64,000 nucleotides of DNA from Sycobia sp. Sy_11 (GCA_018907035.1 JACCIC010000211.1:201501-265500); one strand, 5' to 3'; shown: positions 50,399 to 58,670, counted from the first letter of the stretch. Numbers and translations are program-made. The notes: generated by a model not told the origin, from the sequence alone.

Positions 50399-52597
50399 TG
50401 TATGTATATATTAACGCTGACCCTCGATACCGAGCGTGACTAATGCACTTCTCCTCCTCTCCTCCCATTCTTACCCGTTGTCACTGCCTCTCGTTTTTGA
50501 TCGCCCGAGCACTCTTTCGCTCTTTTATGCGTCCAGAGCGACAGGATATAGCCCTCTGGCGCTTCAATTTTAAGGTCTTTCATTTAGCGACTCGTAATGG
50601 AAATACACCGCAAACTTCGTTGGCACGCGACGCGCGTCCGATTCGCTTACCCCTCCCCCGTCTCACCCTCGCTCTCTGTATCCCCTCCCTCTGCGCGCGC
50701 TCTATGAATCCCGTCGCTTTCCCGGACTTATTTTACATTTTCCTTTGACCTGGCCTTGTTCCGACCACCGTCCCCCACCCCCTTTTTATATCGCGGATAA
50801 TGGGTTTTTATAGGAAAGCGCGAGCCTCGTGAAACGACGGTGTTATCGGGATCTCGTTCCCGATGCCGGATGGGCGCGCACGGTTATACGTGCAGGGACA
50901 CCGGGGGAAATTGAATAGGGACGAATGATCGAAATAAATTCATTTGCCCTCTTATTATCAGGCAATCTCCCCTTTGAGATATCAGATTAATGGAAGAAAA
51001 TACATTTTTACGTCTTGAATGTAAATTAATTTCTGCTATGAACTCTGATATGCGAACGAAAATTCTCTCCGTCCCAAGATATAATGTATATTTATTGCAA
51101 TATTTATTATGATATTTATTAAGTTTTATAGTTGGCTATTTTTGAATTAGTAAAATTCTATAATGGAATTCGTAAATGAATCTAATTGTATCAATAACAA
51201 ACTGAATAGTCGTTCAAATTCTTGAAACGTTACATTTAAATAAAAATGCGCATTCAGGTAATTTGATAAACTTTAGATTTATTTTTTAAAAAATCCCTCT
51301 CAGAACTATTGCTAATATCTAAAATATAATAATTTTATTGAAGTTCTTCATTTTTTTTTATTATAATACAATTATATTAGCTTCGTGTGTGAATTATACA
51401 AATATATGGTAAACCATTTGGAAATAACATAATTAGTTTTCTTATTCATCGTAGATAAAAACAATCTCTATTTTTTCTAGAGCCAAGCAGGAGCTTATCG
51501 TTGTGAATGACGCGGAGCGCAGACAAAAACAGCTCTCCATAATTCGAGTTTACTATTACATAGTAATAATAGAGAATATTTGCCAAAGGTAAGCCGTGCT
51601 ATCCAAAATGAATCGAGGATTCTTGTGAGTTATGGCAATATATGTAGACGGATATAGAAGGAAACTCATCGGAAACACCGAGGAACCCATCTGCGTTGAT
51701 AATCGTCACGGATAAACGAAAAAACTCTCGTTCGTACTCGCATACATTGCGCGCGCACCCTTTTTTCCAAGCCAGTACAGTCGTATACACGATGTCTAAA
51801 GTCGACCGAGAGGAACGAGGGCAATGTTGAAAGTCGAGAGGATAAGACGCGTGACAACGGGAAATTAACCCGTTCCGAGGGATGGATATACGGAAGGGAG
51901 GGGGATGAAGAGGGAGCAAAAGGGAGCGGATGAACTTCAATGGGGATTGACGATTAAGTACATCGTGCGAGACAGGAGCTATTTGCAGATTTGTATTTAT
52001 ACGCGCATTCGAATAGACACAAGCATACACACACACATGCGTGCGCGCACACACACAAATTTTCTAAATAACATTCATTAAATATCCTTGTAAGCTGCAG
52101 CACAGTTGTATCGAGTAAAATTCAATAGGCAAGAATTTTATTTATTATTCAGATACTTAAGAAAATTTAGGTCTTATCAAATTCCCTTCCATAACTTCTC
52201 GCACTTAACCTCAATAATAAGTTACTTTATAAAATTCTATCTCAGTATTTGAATTATTCATTTCAAAAATTTTCCAATTACAAAAAGTACTTTTTCTTTA
52301 AAACTGTCGGGGTGAAACATTCAGATTTTAACCGTGGTCGTAAATATTTTTAAATTAACGAACATCTAAAAAAGAAAAAAAAAACTCACCAGAAACGAAA
52401 GTAACCTCGCTGATCATGATCCACTTGGCGGAAAAGTGAAGCCTAAGTTTAAGGAACTTTCCCACGCGATTGTGAAGTTTCACCGTTACGTTATGCGCGC
52501 GCTCGTAATTATTATCCTCCATTGGATGGTAGGTGATTGGCTTTCCAGGATATTGTTTACCGCCAATGCTGAAGAGAACTTCCAGTTGGGAGAAGAC
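4661..52597 (-). CDS. Ddr: Discoidin domain receptor tyrosine kinase (DDR family), 5'-partial, 11 exons in window
   Basis: Receptor tyrosine kinase of the discoidin domain receptor family; known members are collagen receptors at the plasma membrane. Coding exons, in order of translation: 52597-52390, 45369-44928 (alternative donor 45006), 38997-38804, 36141-35885, 28089-27967, 26520-26411, 17952-17752, 16404-16312, 6499-6358, 6247-6005, 4825-4661. All have AG acceptors and GT donors and all phases match, giving 2178 coding bases (725 residues plus TGA) in the long form and 699 residues with the short donor. Visible domains: end of the discoidin-like domain (1-69), linker, transmembrane helix (about 124-146), Tyr-rich juxtamembrane region (about 150-387), kinase (about 388-720). 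Family-specific kinase sequence includes [22 protein letters not shown] and [10 protein letters not shown]. The N-terminal half lies outside the window. Oddities are an Ala for the first loop Gly, an Asp at the helix-C Glu position and an acidic C-lobe insert. The family call is very secure; the symbol follows the Drosophila orthologue name. Confidence 0.95.
4826..6004 (-). other. Ddr intron between the last two coding exons
   Basis: 1179 bases, AT-rich. Donor GTGAGC at the 6004 end, acceptor TTTCCAG at the 4826 end. I see no gene or clear repeat in it. Confidence 0.9.
6005..6247 (-). CDS. Ddr: Ddr exon: kinase C-lobe with acidic insert
   Basis: Visible residues 591-671 (81 codons, phase 0 at both ends; acceptor TTTTAG/GGC, donor GAAAAG/GTGAGC). 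It begins [20 protein letters not shown] with the helix-F Asp at 598. After [20 protein letters not shown] it runs into a Ser/Gly segment, ten consecutive Glu (650-659; bases 6041-6070, a GAG/GAA repeat) and more Asp/Glu. Human DDRs have only about a dozen residues (AGEFFRDQGRQV) in this place, between helix G and the YLSRP segment. The insert probably sits on the surface of the C-lobe. The frame is unbroken and leads directly to the final exon. Confidence 0.95.
6041..6070. repeat. (TCC)n coding repeat encoding poly-Glu
   Basis: Ten consecutive Glu codons on the minus strand (nine GAG and one GAA), within the kinase C-lobe exon. Confidence 0.95.
6248..6357 (-). other. Short Ddr intron (110 bases)
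   Basis: The shortest intron of the gene. It has GTAACT donor and TTTTAG acceptor borders and separates the activation-loop exon from the C-lobe exon. Confidence 0.92.
6358..6499 (-). CDS. Ddr: Ddr exon: DFG motif and activation loop
   Basis: Visible residues 543-590, acceptor TTTTTTCAG/A and donor CTG/GTAACT. It reads [20 protein letters not shown], then [20 protein letters not shown] and AWESLVL. The metal-binding Asp is residue 557. The three activation-loop tyrosines of the YxxxYY type (565, 569, 570) are present, as is the [10 protein letters not shown]+1 segment. This is a diagnostic DDR pattern (human LYAGDYYRV...LPIRWMAWE). Confidence 0.96.
7077..7128. repeat. Compound (GT)n-(GA)n microsatellite
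   Basis: GT units with one GCAC interruption pass into GA units from about 7113. Confidence 0.9.
7931..7995. repeat. (TA)n microsatellite
   Basis: About 30 TA units with one early TG interruption. Confidence 0.95.
8825..8893. repeat. (CA)n/(CCCACA)n microsatellite
   Basis: Interrupted CACCCA-type units followed by pure CA to 8893. Confidence 0.9.
9041..9097. repeat. (TA)n microsatellite
   Basis: About 28 TA units with one TG interruption. Confidence 0.95.
9890..9951. repeat. (TA)n microsatellite with TACA units
   Basis: TACATACA units lead into about 24 pure TA units. Confidence 0.95.
10851..10893. repeat. (AG)n microsatellite
   Basis: About 21 pure AG units. Confidence 0.95.
13010..13500. 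other. CpG-rich intronic island
   Basis: A GC-rich, CpG-rich block with frequent GCGC and CGCG inside an AT-rich intron. The open frames across it (for example 13031-13498 on the minus strand) resemble no protein I know and lack coherent splice sites. It could be a conserved regulatory element or an alternative promoter; function is not shown. Confidence 0.4.
14220..14720. other. CpG-rich intronic island with a perfect palindrome and C runs
   Basis: GC-rich segment containing the 20-bp palindrome at 14420-14439, a C run near 14510-14519, and CCCCG/CGGGG symmetry near 14610. No coding signal. Confidence 0.4.
14420..14439. promoter_or_regulatory. 20-bp perfect palindrome, candidate protein-binding site
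   Basis: CTTGGCGAAA followed by its exact reverse complement. Each half contains GGCGAAA/TTTCGCC, close to E2F/DP-type sites (TTTSGCGC) but not an exact match. The regulatory role is inference from symmetry and its CpG-rich setting. Confidence 0.3.
15186..15441. mobile_element. Degenerate inverted-repeat element, possible MITE
   Basis: The left end TTGTCCC (15186-15192) is matched by GGGACAA (15435-15441). Inside it, ATTACCAAACTTTACC on the left is mirrored by GGGAAAACTTGGTAAT on the right with a few mismatches. The interior has several AAATTTGG-like units. This looks like an old non-autonomous DNA element of about 256 bases; there is no transposase frame and no certain target duplication. 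Confidence 0.4.
16312..16404 (-). CDS. Ddr: Ddr exon: helix E and catalytic loop (HRD)
   Basis: A 93-base exon, visible residues 512-543. It reads [20 protein letters not shown], then [10 protein letters not shown], and the split Arg codon is completed in the next exon to give HRDLATRN. The catalytic Asp is residue 539. [11 protein letters not shown] and [12 protein letters not shown] are essentially identical to vertebrate DDRs. The acceptor is CGTTTCAG/T and the donor ACGAG/GTGAGC. Confidence 0.96.
16405..17751 (-). other. Ddr intron, 1.35 kb
   Basis: AT-rich, with short GA runs (about 16447-16465, 16671-16684) and a (TA)n at 17412-17451. No gene seen. Confidence 0.9.
17412..17451. repeat. 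(AT)n microsatellite
   Basis: About 20 AT units, followed at 17467-17480 by a short AAC run. Confidence 0.95.
17752..17952 (-). CDS. Ddr: Ddr exon: helix C, hinge and N-lobe/C-lobe junction
   Basis: Visible residues 445-512, acceptor GTGCGCAG/A and donor CTGAG/GTAAAC. It reads [20 protein letters not shown], then [20 protein letters not shown] and [10 protein letters not shown]. The hinge [13 protein letters not shown] matches human TDYMENGDLNQFL. At the helix-C position where DDRs and most tyrosine kinases carry Glu (human FLKEVKIM), this protein has Asp451 (FQRDVRIL). Confidence 0.95.
18755..18831. repeat. (GA)n microsatellite
   Basis: Interrupted, then pure GA units. Confidence 0.95.
19114..19310. 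repeat. Compound (TA)n-(CA/CG)n-(TA)n microsatellite
   Basis: TA units to about 19154, then CACG/CACA and CGCG alternation to about 19258, then TA units again to 19309. The whole 200-base block is almost entirely alternating purine-pyrimidine, which favours Z-form or cruciform structures. Confidence 0.95.
19545..19703. repeat. Two (TA)n microsatellites
   Basis: About 30 units at 19545-19604 and about 23 units at 19658-19703, with roughly 50 bases of unique sequence between. Confidence 0.95.
19964..20072. repeat. Compound (AT)n-(GA)n microsatellite
   Basis: AT units to 20007 followed by GA/GGGA units. Confidence 0.95.
20134..20187. repeat. (AT)n microsatellite
   Basis: About 27 AT units. 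Confidence 0.95.
21391..21441. repeat. Three-copy short tandem repeat
   Basis: TTTTCTTCAT occurs at 21391, 21411 and 21432, a period of 20-21 bases with diverged spacers. Confidence 0.8.
21630..21670. repeat. (CA)n-(CG)n microsatellite
   Basis: CA units pass into pure CG units at about 21654-21670. Confidence 0.95.
23311..23376. repeat. (AG)n microsatellite
   Basis: About 30 AG units within a longer purine-rich strand from about 23240 to 23650. Confidence 0.95.
23765..23799. repeat. (GA)n microsatellite
   Basis: GA units with a few interruptions. Confidence 0.9.
26296..26332. repeat. (TA)n microsatellite
   Basis: About 18 TA units, some 80 bases downstream (on the minus strand) of the VAVK exon donor. 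Confidence 0.95.
26411..26520 (-). CDS. Ddr: Ddr exon: kinase beta2-beta3 with the VAVK lysine
   Basis: Visible residues 409-445. It begins [20 protein letters not shown] and then [17 protein letters not shown]. The ATP-anchoring lysine is residue 434 in VAVK. The donor is GAAAA/GTAAGT, splitting Lys445. The acceptor TTTTAAG is unusual: only about ten bases separate the exon from an (AT)n microsatellite, so there is almost no pyrimidine tract. Phase agrees with both neighbours. Confidence 0.95.
26521..27966 (-). other. Ddr intron, 1.45 kb
   Basis: Between the glycine-loop exon and the VAVK exon. It ends at the acceptor with an (AT)n run at 26531-26552 immediately upstream of TTTTAAG. A (GTT)n-like run lies near 26624-26645. 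The part next to the glycine-loop exon (27700-27966) is GC-rich. Confidence 0.9.
26531..26552. repeat. (AT)n microsatellite at a splice acceptor
   Basis: Eleven AT units; only ten bases lie between the repeat and the first base of the exon at 26520. Confidence 0.95.
27967..28089 (-). CDS. Ddr: Ddr exon: start of kinase domain and glycine loop
   Basis: Visible residues 368-408, exactly 41 codons, phase 0 at both ends (acceptor GTTTCAG/TCG, donor GGATCG/GTGAGT). It encodes [17 protein letters not shown] and then [20 protein letters not shown]. FPRxRLR and the loop align with human FPRSRLRFKEKLGEGQFG. The nucleotide-binding loop reads AEGAFG, with Ala (residue 402) in place of the first Gly of GxGxFG. 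The flanking DNA on the downstream side (27700-27966) is also GC-rich, but no coding frame continues there. Confidence 0.95.
28197..28230. repeat. (CT)n microsatellite
   Basis: CT units with one CC interruption; it lies about 110 bases upstream of the glycine-loop exon acceptor. Confidence 0.9.
29542..29585. repeat. (AT)n microsatellite
   Basis: About 22 AT units. Confidence 0.95.
29890..30330. other. CpG-rich intronic island split by (AT)n
   Basis: A strongly GC-rich block (CCGGCCGCGGG, GGCGCGACGGGGCGCGGCGC) interrupted at 30042-30095 by about 27 AT units. No protein similarity is recognisable in the open frames. It could be regulatory. Confidence 0.4.
33410..33960. other. CpG-rich intronic island
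   Basis: GC-rich, with many CCGG and GCGG words, followed directly by a 63-base (GA)n at 33983. Overlapping frames are open on both strands (for example 33290-33760 minus, 33604-33867 plus), but I recognise no domain and see no exon borders. Open frames are expected by chance in CpG-rich DNA. Confidence 0.4.
33983..34045. repeat. (AG)n microsatellite
   Basis: About 31 AG units, one of the longest pure runs in the window. Confidence 0.95.
35885..36141 (-). CDS. Ddr: Ddr exon: Gly-rich distal juxtamembrane linker
   Basis: Visible residues 282-367. The acceptor is GTTCCCAG/CC and the donor AAAAAG/GTATGC, which ends in phase 0. The segment begins [20 protein letters not shown] and has a low-complexity stretch of Gly with Ala and Pro ([15 protein letters not shown], from GGA/GCA repeats), followed by a Ser-rich, charged end [10 protein letters not shown]. 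The YANG and YDYAIPE tyrosines recall the NTYAVPA tyrosine that precedes the kinase in vertebrate DDRs. The Gly-rich tract is probably a flexible linker and may vary in length between individuals. Confidence 0.9.
38626..38667. repeat. (TA)n microsatellite
   Basis: About 20 TA units after TACACACACG. Confidence 0.95.
38740..38778. repeat. (CT)n microsatellite
   Basis: About 16 CT units, reading GA on the gene strand shortly after the donor of the Tyr-rich exon. Confidence 0.95.
38804..38997 (-). CDS. Ddr: Ddr exon: tyrosine-rich juxtamembrane segment
   Basis: Visible residues 217-282, acceptor ACGAAG/G and donor AGCG/GTGAGT. It reads [20 protein letters not shown], then [20 protein letters not shown] and a Met/Asn-rich tail. 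It has seven to eight tyrosines in a short span. The YQEP motif is shared with the vertebrate DDR juxtamembrane region (PPYQEP in DDR1, DYQEP in DDR2), where phosphotyrosines recruit adaptors; equivalent use here is inference. The first base completes either AGG (short upstream donor) or GAG (long donor). The acceptor has a weak pyrimidine tract. Confidence 0.9.
39735..39800 (-). pseudogene. Degenerate tRNA-like fragment, tRNA pseudogene or tRNA-derived SINE head
   Basis: On the minus strand the order is a D-arm-like GAGGCTAAA, then GGACTAGTAACTTGG with a CTAGTAA loop (anticodon AGT, Thr-like), then a B-box-like GAGTTCAAATCCCGG. The T arm pairs at four of five positions, the anticodon stem pairs poorly, and the acceptor stem is not evident, so it is not a working tRNA. 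The minus-strand sequence after it (TTTACACAAGCACCGC...) may be a SINE body. Confidence 0.45.
41130..41445. repeat. Purine-rich tract with (GA)n runs
   Basis: The plus strand is overwhelmingly A and G, with GA repeats at about 41134-41152 and 41415-41442. The minus-strand open frame across it is low-complexity Ser/Leu/Phe and not a gene. Confidence 0.8.
43906..44145. repeat. Imperfect inverted repeat with AACTCATTCGA-like motifs
   Basis: The reverse complement of 43906-43955 aligns with 44097-44145 (shared AAACTCACG, TGTC, TTGC, ATTTTGCG, CATTG) at roughly 70 percent by eye. Around it, TGAGTT-type motifs are on the left and AACTCATTC-type motifs on the right. Probably an old fold-back element. 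Confidence 0.35.
44871..44927. repeat. (CT)n microsatellite next to a splice donor
   Basis: CT units and CCCTCT variants; on the gene strand it is a GA-rich tract that begins right after the distal donor GTGAGAGAAAGAG. Confidence 0.9.
44928..45369 (-). CDS. Ddr: Ddr exon: extracellular linker, transmembrane helix, proximal juxtamembrane
   Basis: The acceptor TTCCCCAG opens the exon with TA, completing Val70. It encodes a short extracellular linker with NFS and NGS sequons, then a hydrophobic helix of about 23 residues (124-146, bases 45140-45208: [20 protein letters not shown]...), a basic stop-transfer run RHRQRK, and a cytoplasmic stretch. Two donors are possible. One is at 45006 (GAGAG/GTATGA), after LEDDE. 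The other is at 44928 (AAGGA/GTGAGA), which adds 26 codons including [20 protein letters not shown]. Both leave the same phase, so either joins in frame to the next exon. I give the long form because the added bases look codon-like and their AYSGKEY resembles AYSGDY in vertebrate DDR1. The borders up to 45006 are secure; the extension is probable. Confidence 0.85.
45140..45208 (-). other. Ddr transmembrane helix
   Basis: A single run of 23 hydrophobic residues (visible residues 124-146) bounded by DDPTY outside and TRHRQRK inside. The positive-inside rule and its place between the discoidin-like domain and the kinase fit a type I membrane receptor. The Gly at residue 129 with small residues around it resembles the helix-packing pattern of RTK transmembrane segments, but dimerisation through it is inference. 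Confidence 0.9.
46951..47012. repeat. (AG)n microsatellite
   Basis: About 25 pure AG units, then interrupted. Confidence 0.95.
48730..49520. other. Long CpG-rich intronic island
   Basis: Nearly 800 bases of GC-rich, CpG-rich sequence, the largest island in the window. It includes a hairpin-forming inverted repeat at 49159-49200. Several open frames cross it on both strands, none with a recognisable domain or supported start. An alternative promoter or conserved regulatory block is possible. Confidence 0.4.
50294..50406. repeat. Compound (GT/GC)n-(TA)n-(TATG)n microsatellite
   Basis: GTGTGCG and CGCG alternation to 50320, about 24 TA units to 50370, then about nine TATG units to 50406. Confidence 0.95.
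52390..52597 (-). CDS. Ddr: Ddr exon: C-terminal part of the discoidin-like domain
   Basis: Residues 1-69 of the visible protein plus one base of codon 70. It begins in phase 0 after the acceptor TTCAAG and ends at the donor TCTG/GTGAGT. The translation starts [20 protein letters not shown] and finishes [12 protein letters not shown]. That ending matches the conserved end of the second extracellular (discoidin-like) domain of DDR1/DDR2 (human: ...FSEISFIS). An N-glycosylation sequon NVT lies near residue 41. This is the most 5' exon I could find; the preceding extracellular exons must lie beyond 64000. Confidence 0.93.
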
Positions 52598-53681
52598 CTT
52601 GAAGGAAATAAAAATATCGATATACATTAGATACTATGTAGGATTTAATTTGAATGATTTTAAAAATCATAGTTATGAAAGATTTTTTATAATTATGTGA
52701 ACAATTTGAAAAATGTAAGAAAATATGTATGAAAAAATATTTGTTGCATTAATTAAATGTTCAAGAAATGGTCAAAATTCAACAAAATTTTTGATGCCCA
52801 ATGATTGTTCAATATTTATATTAACTATAAACAAACTATAACGAAAAAGTAGAAGGTTAAAAAGAAAAGTTAAATTATCAGTATTTAAGTATCTTATATC
52901 AGTATTCAGTAATTCACTCTAAAAGTAATTTTGTTATCTACTAAGTACTTATAATAATTTTAATTCTATTGTCAAAAAATTATAACAACATGTACAAATA
53001 TTAATGTTTCTTTGCATTGGTGTTTTTTCAATGATTTCGTCTACATACCAAATCAATCATTCATTTACTAATATTTATAATCTGGCCTTTTTATTTCTGA
53101 ATTCTAATTTTATAAGATTATTATTTTTTCGTTAAGTCTCGAATGTCAATTATTTGTGTAGAAACAACTGGGATGATTCGCGAGGATTTCTGTGTTGGCG
53201 TAAAGTAATAAAAGTACCTAATATTATTTTGATAATATATGAATATCCATTATAACAATTCACCCAGGCGTCTAAATTTAGTAAATCCGTACCTACAATG
53301 ATACTTGCGCCAACGTTTATAAAATGCACTCTTACTCGGACTCGGCACGTCGGGGTCCGACGAGCATATTTTCATAATTTATTTGCCCGCTAGGCCGACG
53401 AATATATGCAAAAGATCGAGGGAGGTGGGGCAAAAAATTTTCCACCCCATAGACCCGCCGGCCGGCTAACTTTTACTCCCCCCGCCTCCCCCCGTCCCGA
53501 GAAACCGCACGGTTTGCTCTCGCGACTTATGCCGGCCACGATCTCTCCTCCTCCCTCGAAGTTATATACATGCATATATACTCCGTGGAGGCAGTCGCTC
53601 GGAACTGGAGAGGAGCTTTTTAAGCCCGATGAACCACGTGATCTTGTTATAAATCGGATATTTCACGGGGGATCAGTTTCT

Positions 53682-53725
53682 ACTGCTTCTTCTTCTTCTT
53701 CTGCTTTTTCTTCTTCTTCTGCTCT
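53682..53725. repeat. (TTC)n with TGC interruptions
   Basis: Two blocks of TTC units each ending in TGC. Confidence 0.85.
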
Positions 53726-56700
53726 TTGTCAGCGAGGGGGGATAAAAATTGAAGGCTTGAATATTTAGCAATTTGCAATTTGCCAAGTTTTAAATAAGTC
53801 GCTTAACCCTTCATTTAATTTTTACGTTTTAAAAAGCGTGAAGAAATCTGTTTTCTAATTCTTTAAATTCGTATTTTGTCTGCGGATGTTATGAACTTCT
53901 TTATTAGTAGTACATATGGAGTTCGAAATGTTGTTTGCCTCTATAAGAATTATTATTGTTTCCACGTTTCGATATACTATTTCTGAATAACTTTCAAGGA
54001 CTGCATTATTTAAGACCATTGTTCCTACAAATTTTTAAGGTTTCATCAAAAGAATTAATTGATGTCCTTGATCCGAAGGTCAATAAAGGCTTTCAATAAG
54101 AAATTCTATTAATTTATTTGGTTCCGATATAGTCGATAATTCTAAACTGAGGATTGATATCACATTATGTTATTCGTCAAATCTTCTAAAGTTACGCAAC
54201 GTCGTTCGTTTATGCAGTCATCGACAGTCAAAACATACAAGGGCTATGTTTGGCAAAGGAAAATTCTCTAATTTTGTCGATCTGGGAATTTAAAAATATT
54301 TAGTTCTTGCTTATGATACAAAAATGATATTTTAAATGAACTTCAAAAATGGCCTTGAACACCACATCAGGATCGTCAGTCAATTCTTTGGAAGCAATCT
54401 CAACTTTTCTCTGAACTATTTCCTTGCATAATGCGATCCCGGAAAGTTATTCCGGGATATTGTTAGTTTTTCTACTCCTTGCACAATATATTACATTAAG
54501 CATTTTAGCGTTTCTGCATAAACACACTGGTGAAAAGAATCTCTTAGCCAAGTAAGAGAAAAAGAAGAAAGAAACACAACGGCGTCACTAATATACATAA
54601 TTCAAAATTTAAAATTACTTCGGGCCTCCGATTCGCTGCCTTCCGCCAAACGGAATTTTCATAAAATCTCGTAATTCGAATCGCCGCGAGGCGCTCCCTC
54701 GCCGCAGCGAGGCGATGTCAAAAGCTCTTTAACTTTTAAGCGACGTCAGCCGCGCAGTAAATTTTCCCCGCTGTATGCACAGGGGTGAGTGGTGGGGGGG
54801 GGGCAGCTGTACGGCCAGCATTGGCCTCTGGAATACACGGAGTGTAATTACATTACATTGCGCCGCCGAGCGTGACGCGTATAGTTTCGAACAAAATCAA
54901 AGGAAAGAAGCGGGCTGGTGGGGGGGGGGGCGACGAACGTTTGCCCCGTACGCGCGAGCTGGTCGTAAAAGCCCGAAGTGCTCGCGCTTATGCGCGATGG
55001 CTGCGCGCGATTCGCGCGGGTATACACGAGGCAGGGGACGTATTTCATATTGTTCCTGATCGGATCGGAGAAAATCAAGGCCATCGCGCGGTTCATTTCT
55101 GGATCAGGAGAAACCTAGATATCGCGGATAAAATTGATAGTAAAAAAAAATCGCCAATTAAAGGTAATGAAATTTGGCAACTCTCAACGAGGAAACCGAT
55201 GGTGATGTTAGATTTGAGTTTGAATCTCATTTTGAAAATAGCTTCTCAATTAGTTTTTTAAGTCAATAAACGAATATCATTATACTTGAACCTCCTAGGC
55301 AGCCTATGTACTTTGTTCGTAGGATTTAAAGATGGGAAGTTTTCCACCGAGTGAAATTTCCACCCTTGATGAAGCCAATGCCCATTTCGAGGAAACAAGG
55401 CTACTGACTTGGAGAATGCCGCAAGTTCGGGTCACAGGGCTCTATGAAAAAAATTATCTTTATGATTATCAGCTAGGTAGATGATATCCGGAGCAGCTAA
55501 CTCCAATCATCGAGATTTTCTTAGATGAAAGAAAATGTTATTCTCTTCGATTGCATGCATTTTCAATACTTTTAATTATCTTTGTTGTCGGGTTCATGAT
55601 AGTATCTCATATATATTAAGTGGATGGACTCATCTGTAACAATATTAATCTTACAATTATAACTTATAGTTCAATTCAATTCAGTGTCACGACAACATAG
55701 TCAATAGTTCAGTAGTAGTTAACTTATTCAATAGTTAGGATTGTTCGTACTTCAATAGTTAAAGTTATTTTCTTCAATGACACCTATAATTATACATAAA
55801 ATGGATGATTCAGTTTCATCCAATGCTTTTGATACAAATTACACTGTACAAACATGACCCACTCAAATACGAACAAGGTTATTTCGATAAAACTTTTTAT
55901 TTCAGAACTTTCCATAGTTTAAACATTTATTTATTACATAAATAATTCTAGCCACCTCGATCGTAGATTATGATAAAATTTTTAACACAACGCCCGATCC
56001 AGCGCGTTCAGTTCGCATACCGACGCGAAGTAAATGCATATACTTTTCAATAAATCCATTTGTGAAAAGGGTCTCACGCCAAAGTTTTTCCAATTATCGA
56101 GTTCACCCCCCGCCCTTTTTCATTCTTTTATTTTATTTTCGAATTTATACGGTGTCGAAACCGCGAGGGAACGCGCGCTCTTTTGTATAATAAAAATAAA
56201 TAAATAAAAATAGGTTTACAAGAGAGGACGCGCTGCTCGCCAAAGAATGCAATCTCCCGCGGATCGCACGAACACCCTGGGATGCGGGGCGAGGTGAGGC
56301 TGAAATATCGCGATGCGCTTCCACGAGGGATGGCGAAAAATGCACGGAGGGAAAAATGACGGAGGGCCTCGATATAACGCACGGAGGATATCGCCAGCTC
56401 GCGATGTGCGCGTGTGTGCCTGTCAAGGCATGCGACGGACGCGCATGATCGGTCGCTTTGCGGAACCTTCATTATTATGATTATCGGGATTAACATAACG
56501 GACGATATCAGCTGCTTATATACAGTTTTACGAGCTGACAAGAGAATCCGTTCAGATATATGAATTATTGATAGACTGGAACGACTATGGGTCAGCGTTA
56601 CTTTTAGCATATCGTCCATAATATAATTCAGGAAATGGTGAATATATTTTCCGTATAAAAGCTATCTACAGATTCAGTTAAGAGAAGATGTTTTCTTTTT

Positions 56701-57041
56701 AATTTTTAGTTTAAAGTAGAATATTTTTGAATAACAACAGAATGTGGGCGGTACGAGCAGAAGAATAGGCTACCTGACTTACGAAGAAGCTCGTTAAAAA
56801 GCTTGGCTTCGTTGCTATAAATTGAAGCGAATTTACGCATTATAGATAAAGATATAAATCAGTAAACGAACAAAATAAATAAAACGGCAGATTATAGTCA
56901 CAGATTCTGTATTAATGTCGACGCACATTTACGATCTATAGAAATATGAAGCAAATTAAATCTTTCGAATCAGTAGTTCATGATACTGTCCAAATCTATA
57001 TAGCAACAATTTGATGCACAAAATCACTGCCATTCCAAAAT

Positions 57042-57042
<1 letters not shown>

Positions 57043-57080
<38 letters not shown>

Positions 57081-57082
57081 GT
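57043..57082. repeat. (CT)n microsatellite
   Basis: About 15 pure CT units, then interrupted. Confidence 0.95.
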
Positions 57083-58670
57083 CTGCTGCATTGTTTAGAG
57101 AATAGTGTTTACATAATGGCGCTAAATTCCACATCGAAATAAAATAAAATATAAAGAATAAATTAAGTAATTAAAGAATTTGGTTGGACGTTAAAATCAT
57201 TTACTTTCAAGTGATATATGTGTGGCTGTACGTGTAATTGAATAATAATGGTGCCAATATTCCGAGTTCTTCAAATCGCTCATTACTTATGATTAATGAA
57301 TACAATACACAAATCCCTTTTATTCTATAAAAACAAAAGTGCATTAATGTTCACTTTTCTCAGTATTTTCAAAGGTTGGACGTATGTTGGCTGGCGGACA
57401 AATTGACCTCACTCTTGAGAATGGAACAATCGCTGGCAGATACGTACGAAAGTCTGTCAGTCATCCGACACTTTTATTCCTTTTCTTTGCAGATTTTTCA
57501 TCGTGATGTTTCTTGGACTTTCTCCAGAAATTCCGAATATTTTCTCGGAATGTTAATTCACAGGCCGACAAAATTGGACGAAATTCCAGATCCATAGACC
57601 GAACCAGGTGCAGCCGAAGGAATTCAATGCGTTTCATTCCAACGTGAACTAAGAATTACTCCATCACTCTAGGTTTCCGATATATCTTGACCTGAAAGTA
57701 CAAAAACACGGCTTTTTGCTATGTTGGAGCTTCACTCATATCGATCGTTTTTATTCTATTTTAGATTTTGGAACGGCATCGGAGAGTTACAGTCTTCTAC
57801 TTTAAAAGCCGCAATCATTATTTGTTGGACCGATTTTTAGAAGCCGAGACCGCGTTCTTTAAAACTTAGAACATTTAGTCAGTATAGTATATTAGGCATG
57901 ATACGTTTGATTAGCAATGAAAATCAATATATAGATAATCAAACTTCGGATTCGTAATTTGCGAGCAATAAGTCCTCTATACAGGAAGTTTGATATCAAT
58001 CAGTTGAATGTCATAATTTTCTCGGAAACTTAGACCGACATATTTTGTACGTTTCACAAATCCGACCTCACAGTAAAAATTCCGTATACCCAATATGAAA
58101 ATTTCATTAATAAGTTTAACACTTCAACCACTATAAGTACAATTGATGATATAAAATGATTCAATAGTTCGTGAATTTTAACTAAAATTATACGATGCAG
58201 AATTTCAGTATTTTATTTATCTTACATTCACGGATATGAATCTTGATTCGCATCACCCTATAAATCAATGAACCATTTATTTTGGATTATTTGAAATAAT
58301 AGATTTGATTGTAGAAATATAAATATTTTTTCTTTTTTCTGAACTCTTTTTTTTATTGGGTTCTTCAGTCAATAGAATTGGAAGAAGTATGAAAGTCAGT
58401 CAAGGCGCGCATAAAATCATGTGCACAATCTCTGAACCGCTGCGGAAGTCGAAGGAGTGTCTCGCTCCTTCCGTCAATCCTCAACCCCGATTGAAACTAT
58501 CGATAAATTTAGCGGTAATCAATGGAACTGCGACAGTTCACATATAAGTAGGCTATTTTTATACGATTCGTCTAAATAAGCCCGCGCCCCAGTTTCATCG
58601 AGCCCGCGTAAGGAAAACAGCGCTGAGAGATACCGATGCATTGGGTGGCTGTTGCTGCTACTTTCTTCTG

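Larger units (their letters stand above)
45370..52389 (-). other. Ddr intron, 7.0 kb
   Basis: Between the discoidin-like exon and the transmembrane exon. GC-rich islands lie at about 47090-47420 (with a G10 run near 47162), 48730-49520 and 50430-50930. Microsatellites lie at 46951, 49544 and 50294. No coding exon is needed: the G/TA phase joins the two flanking exons exactly. Confidence 0.85.
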
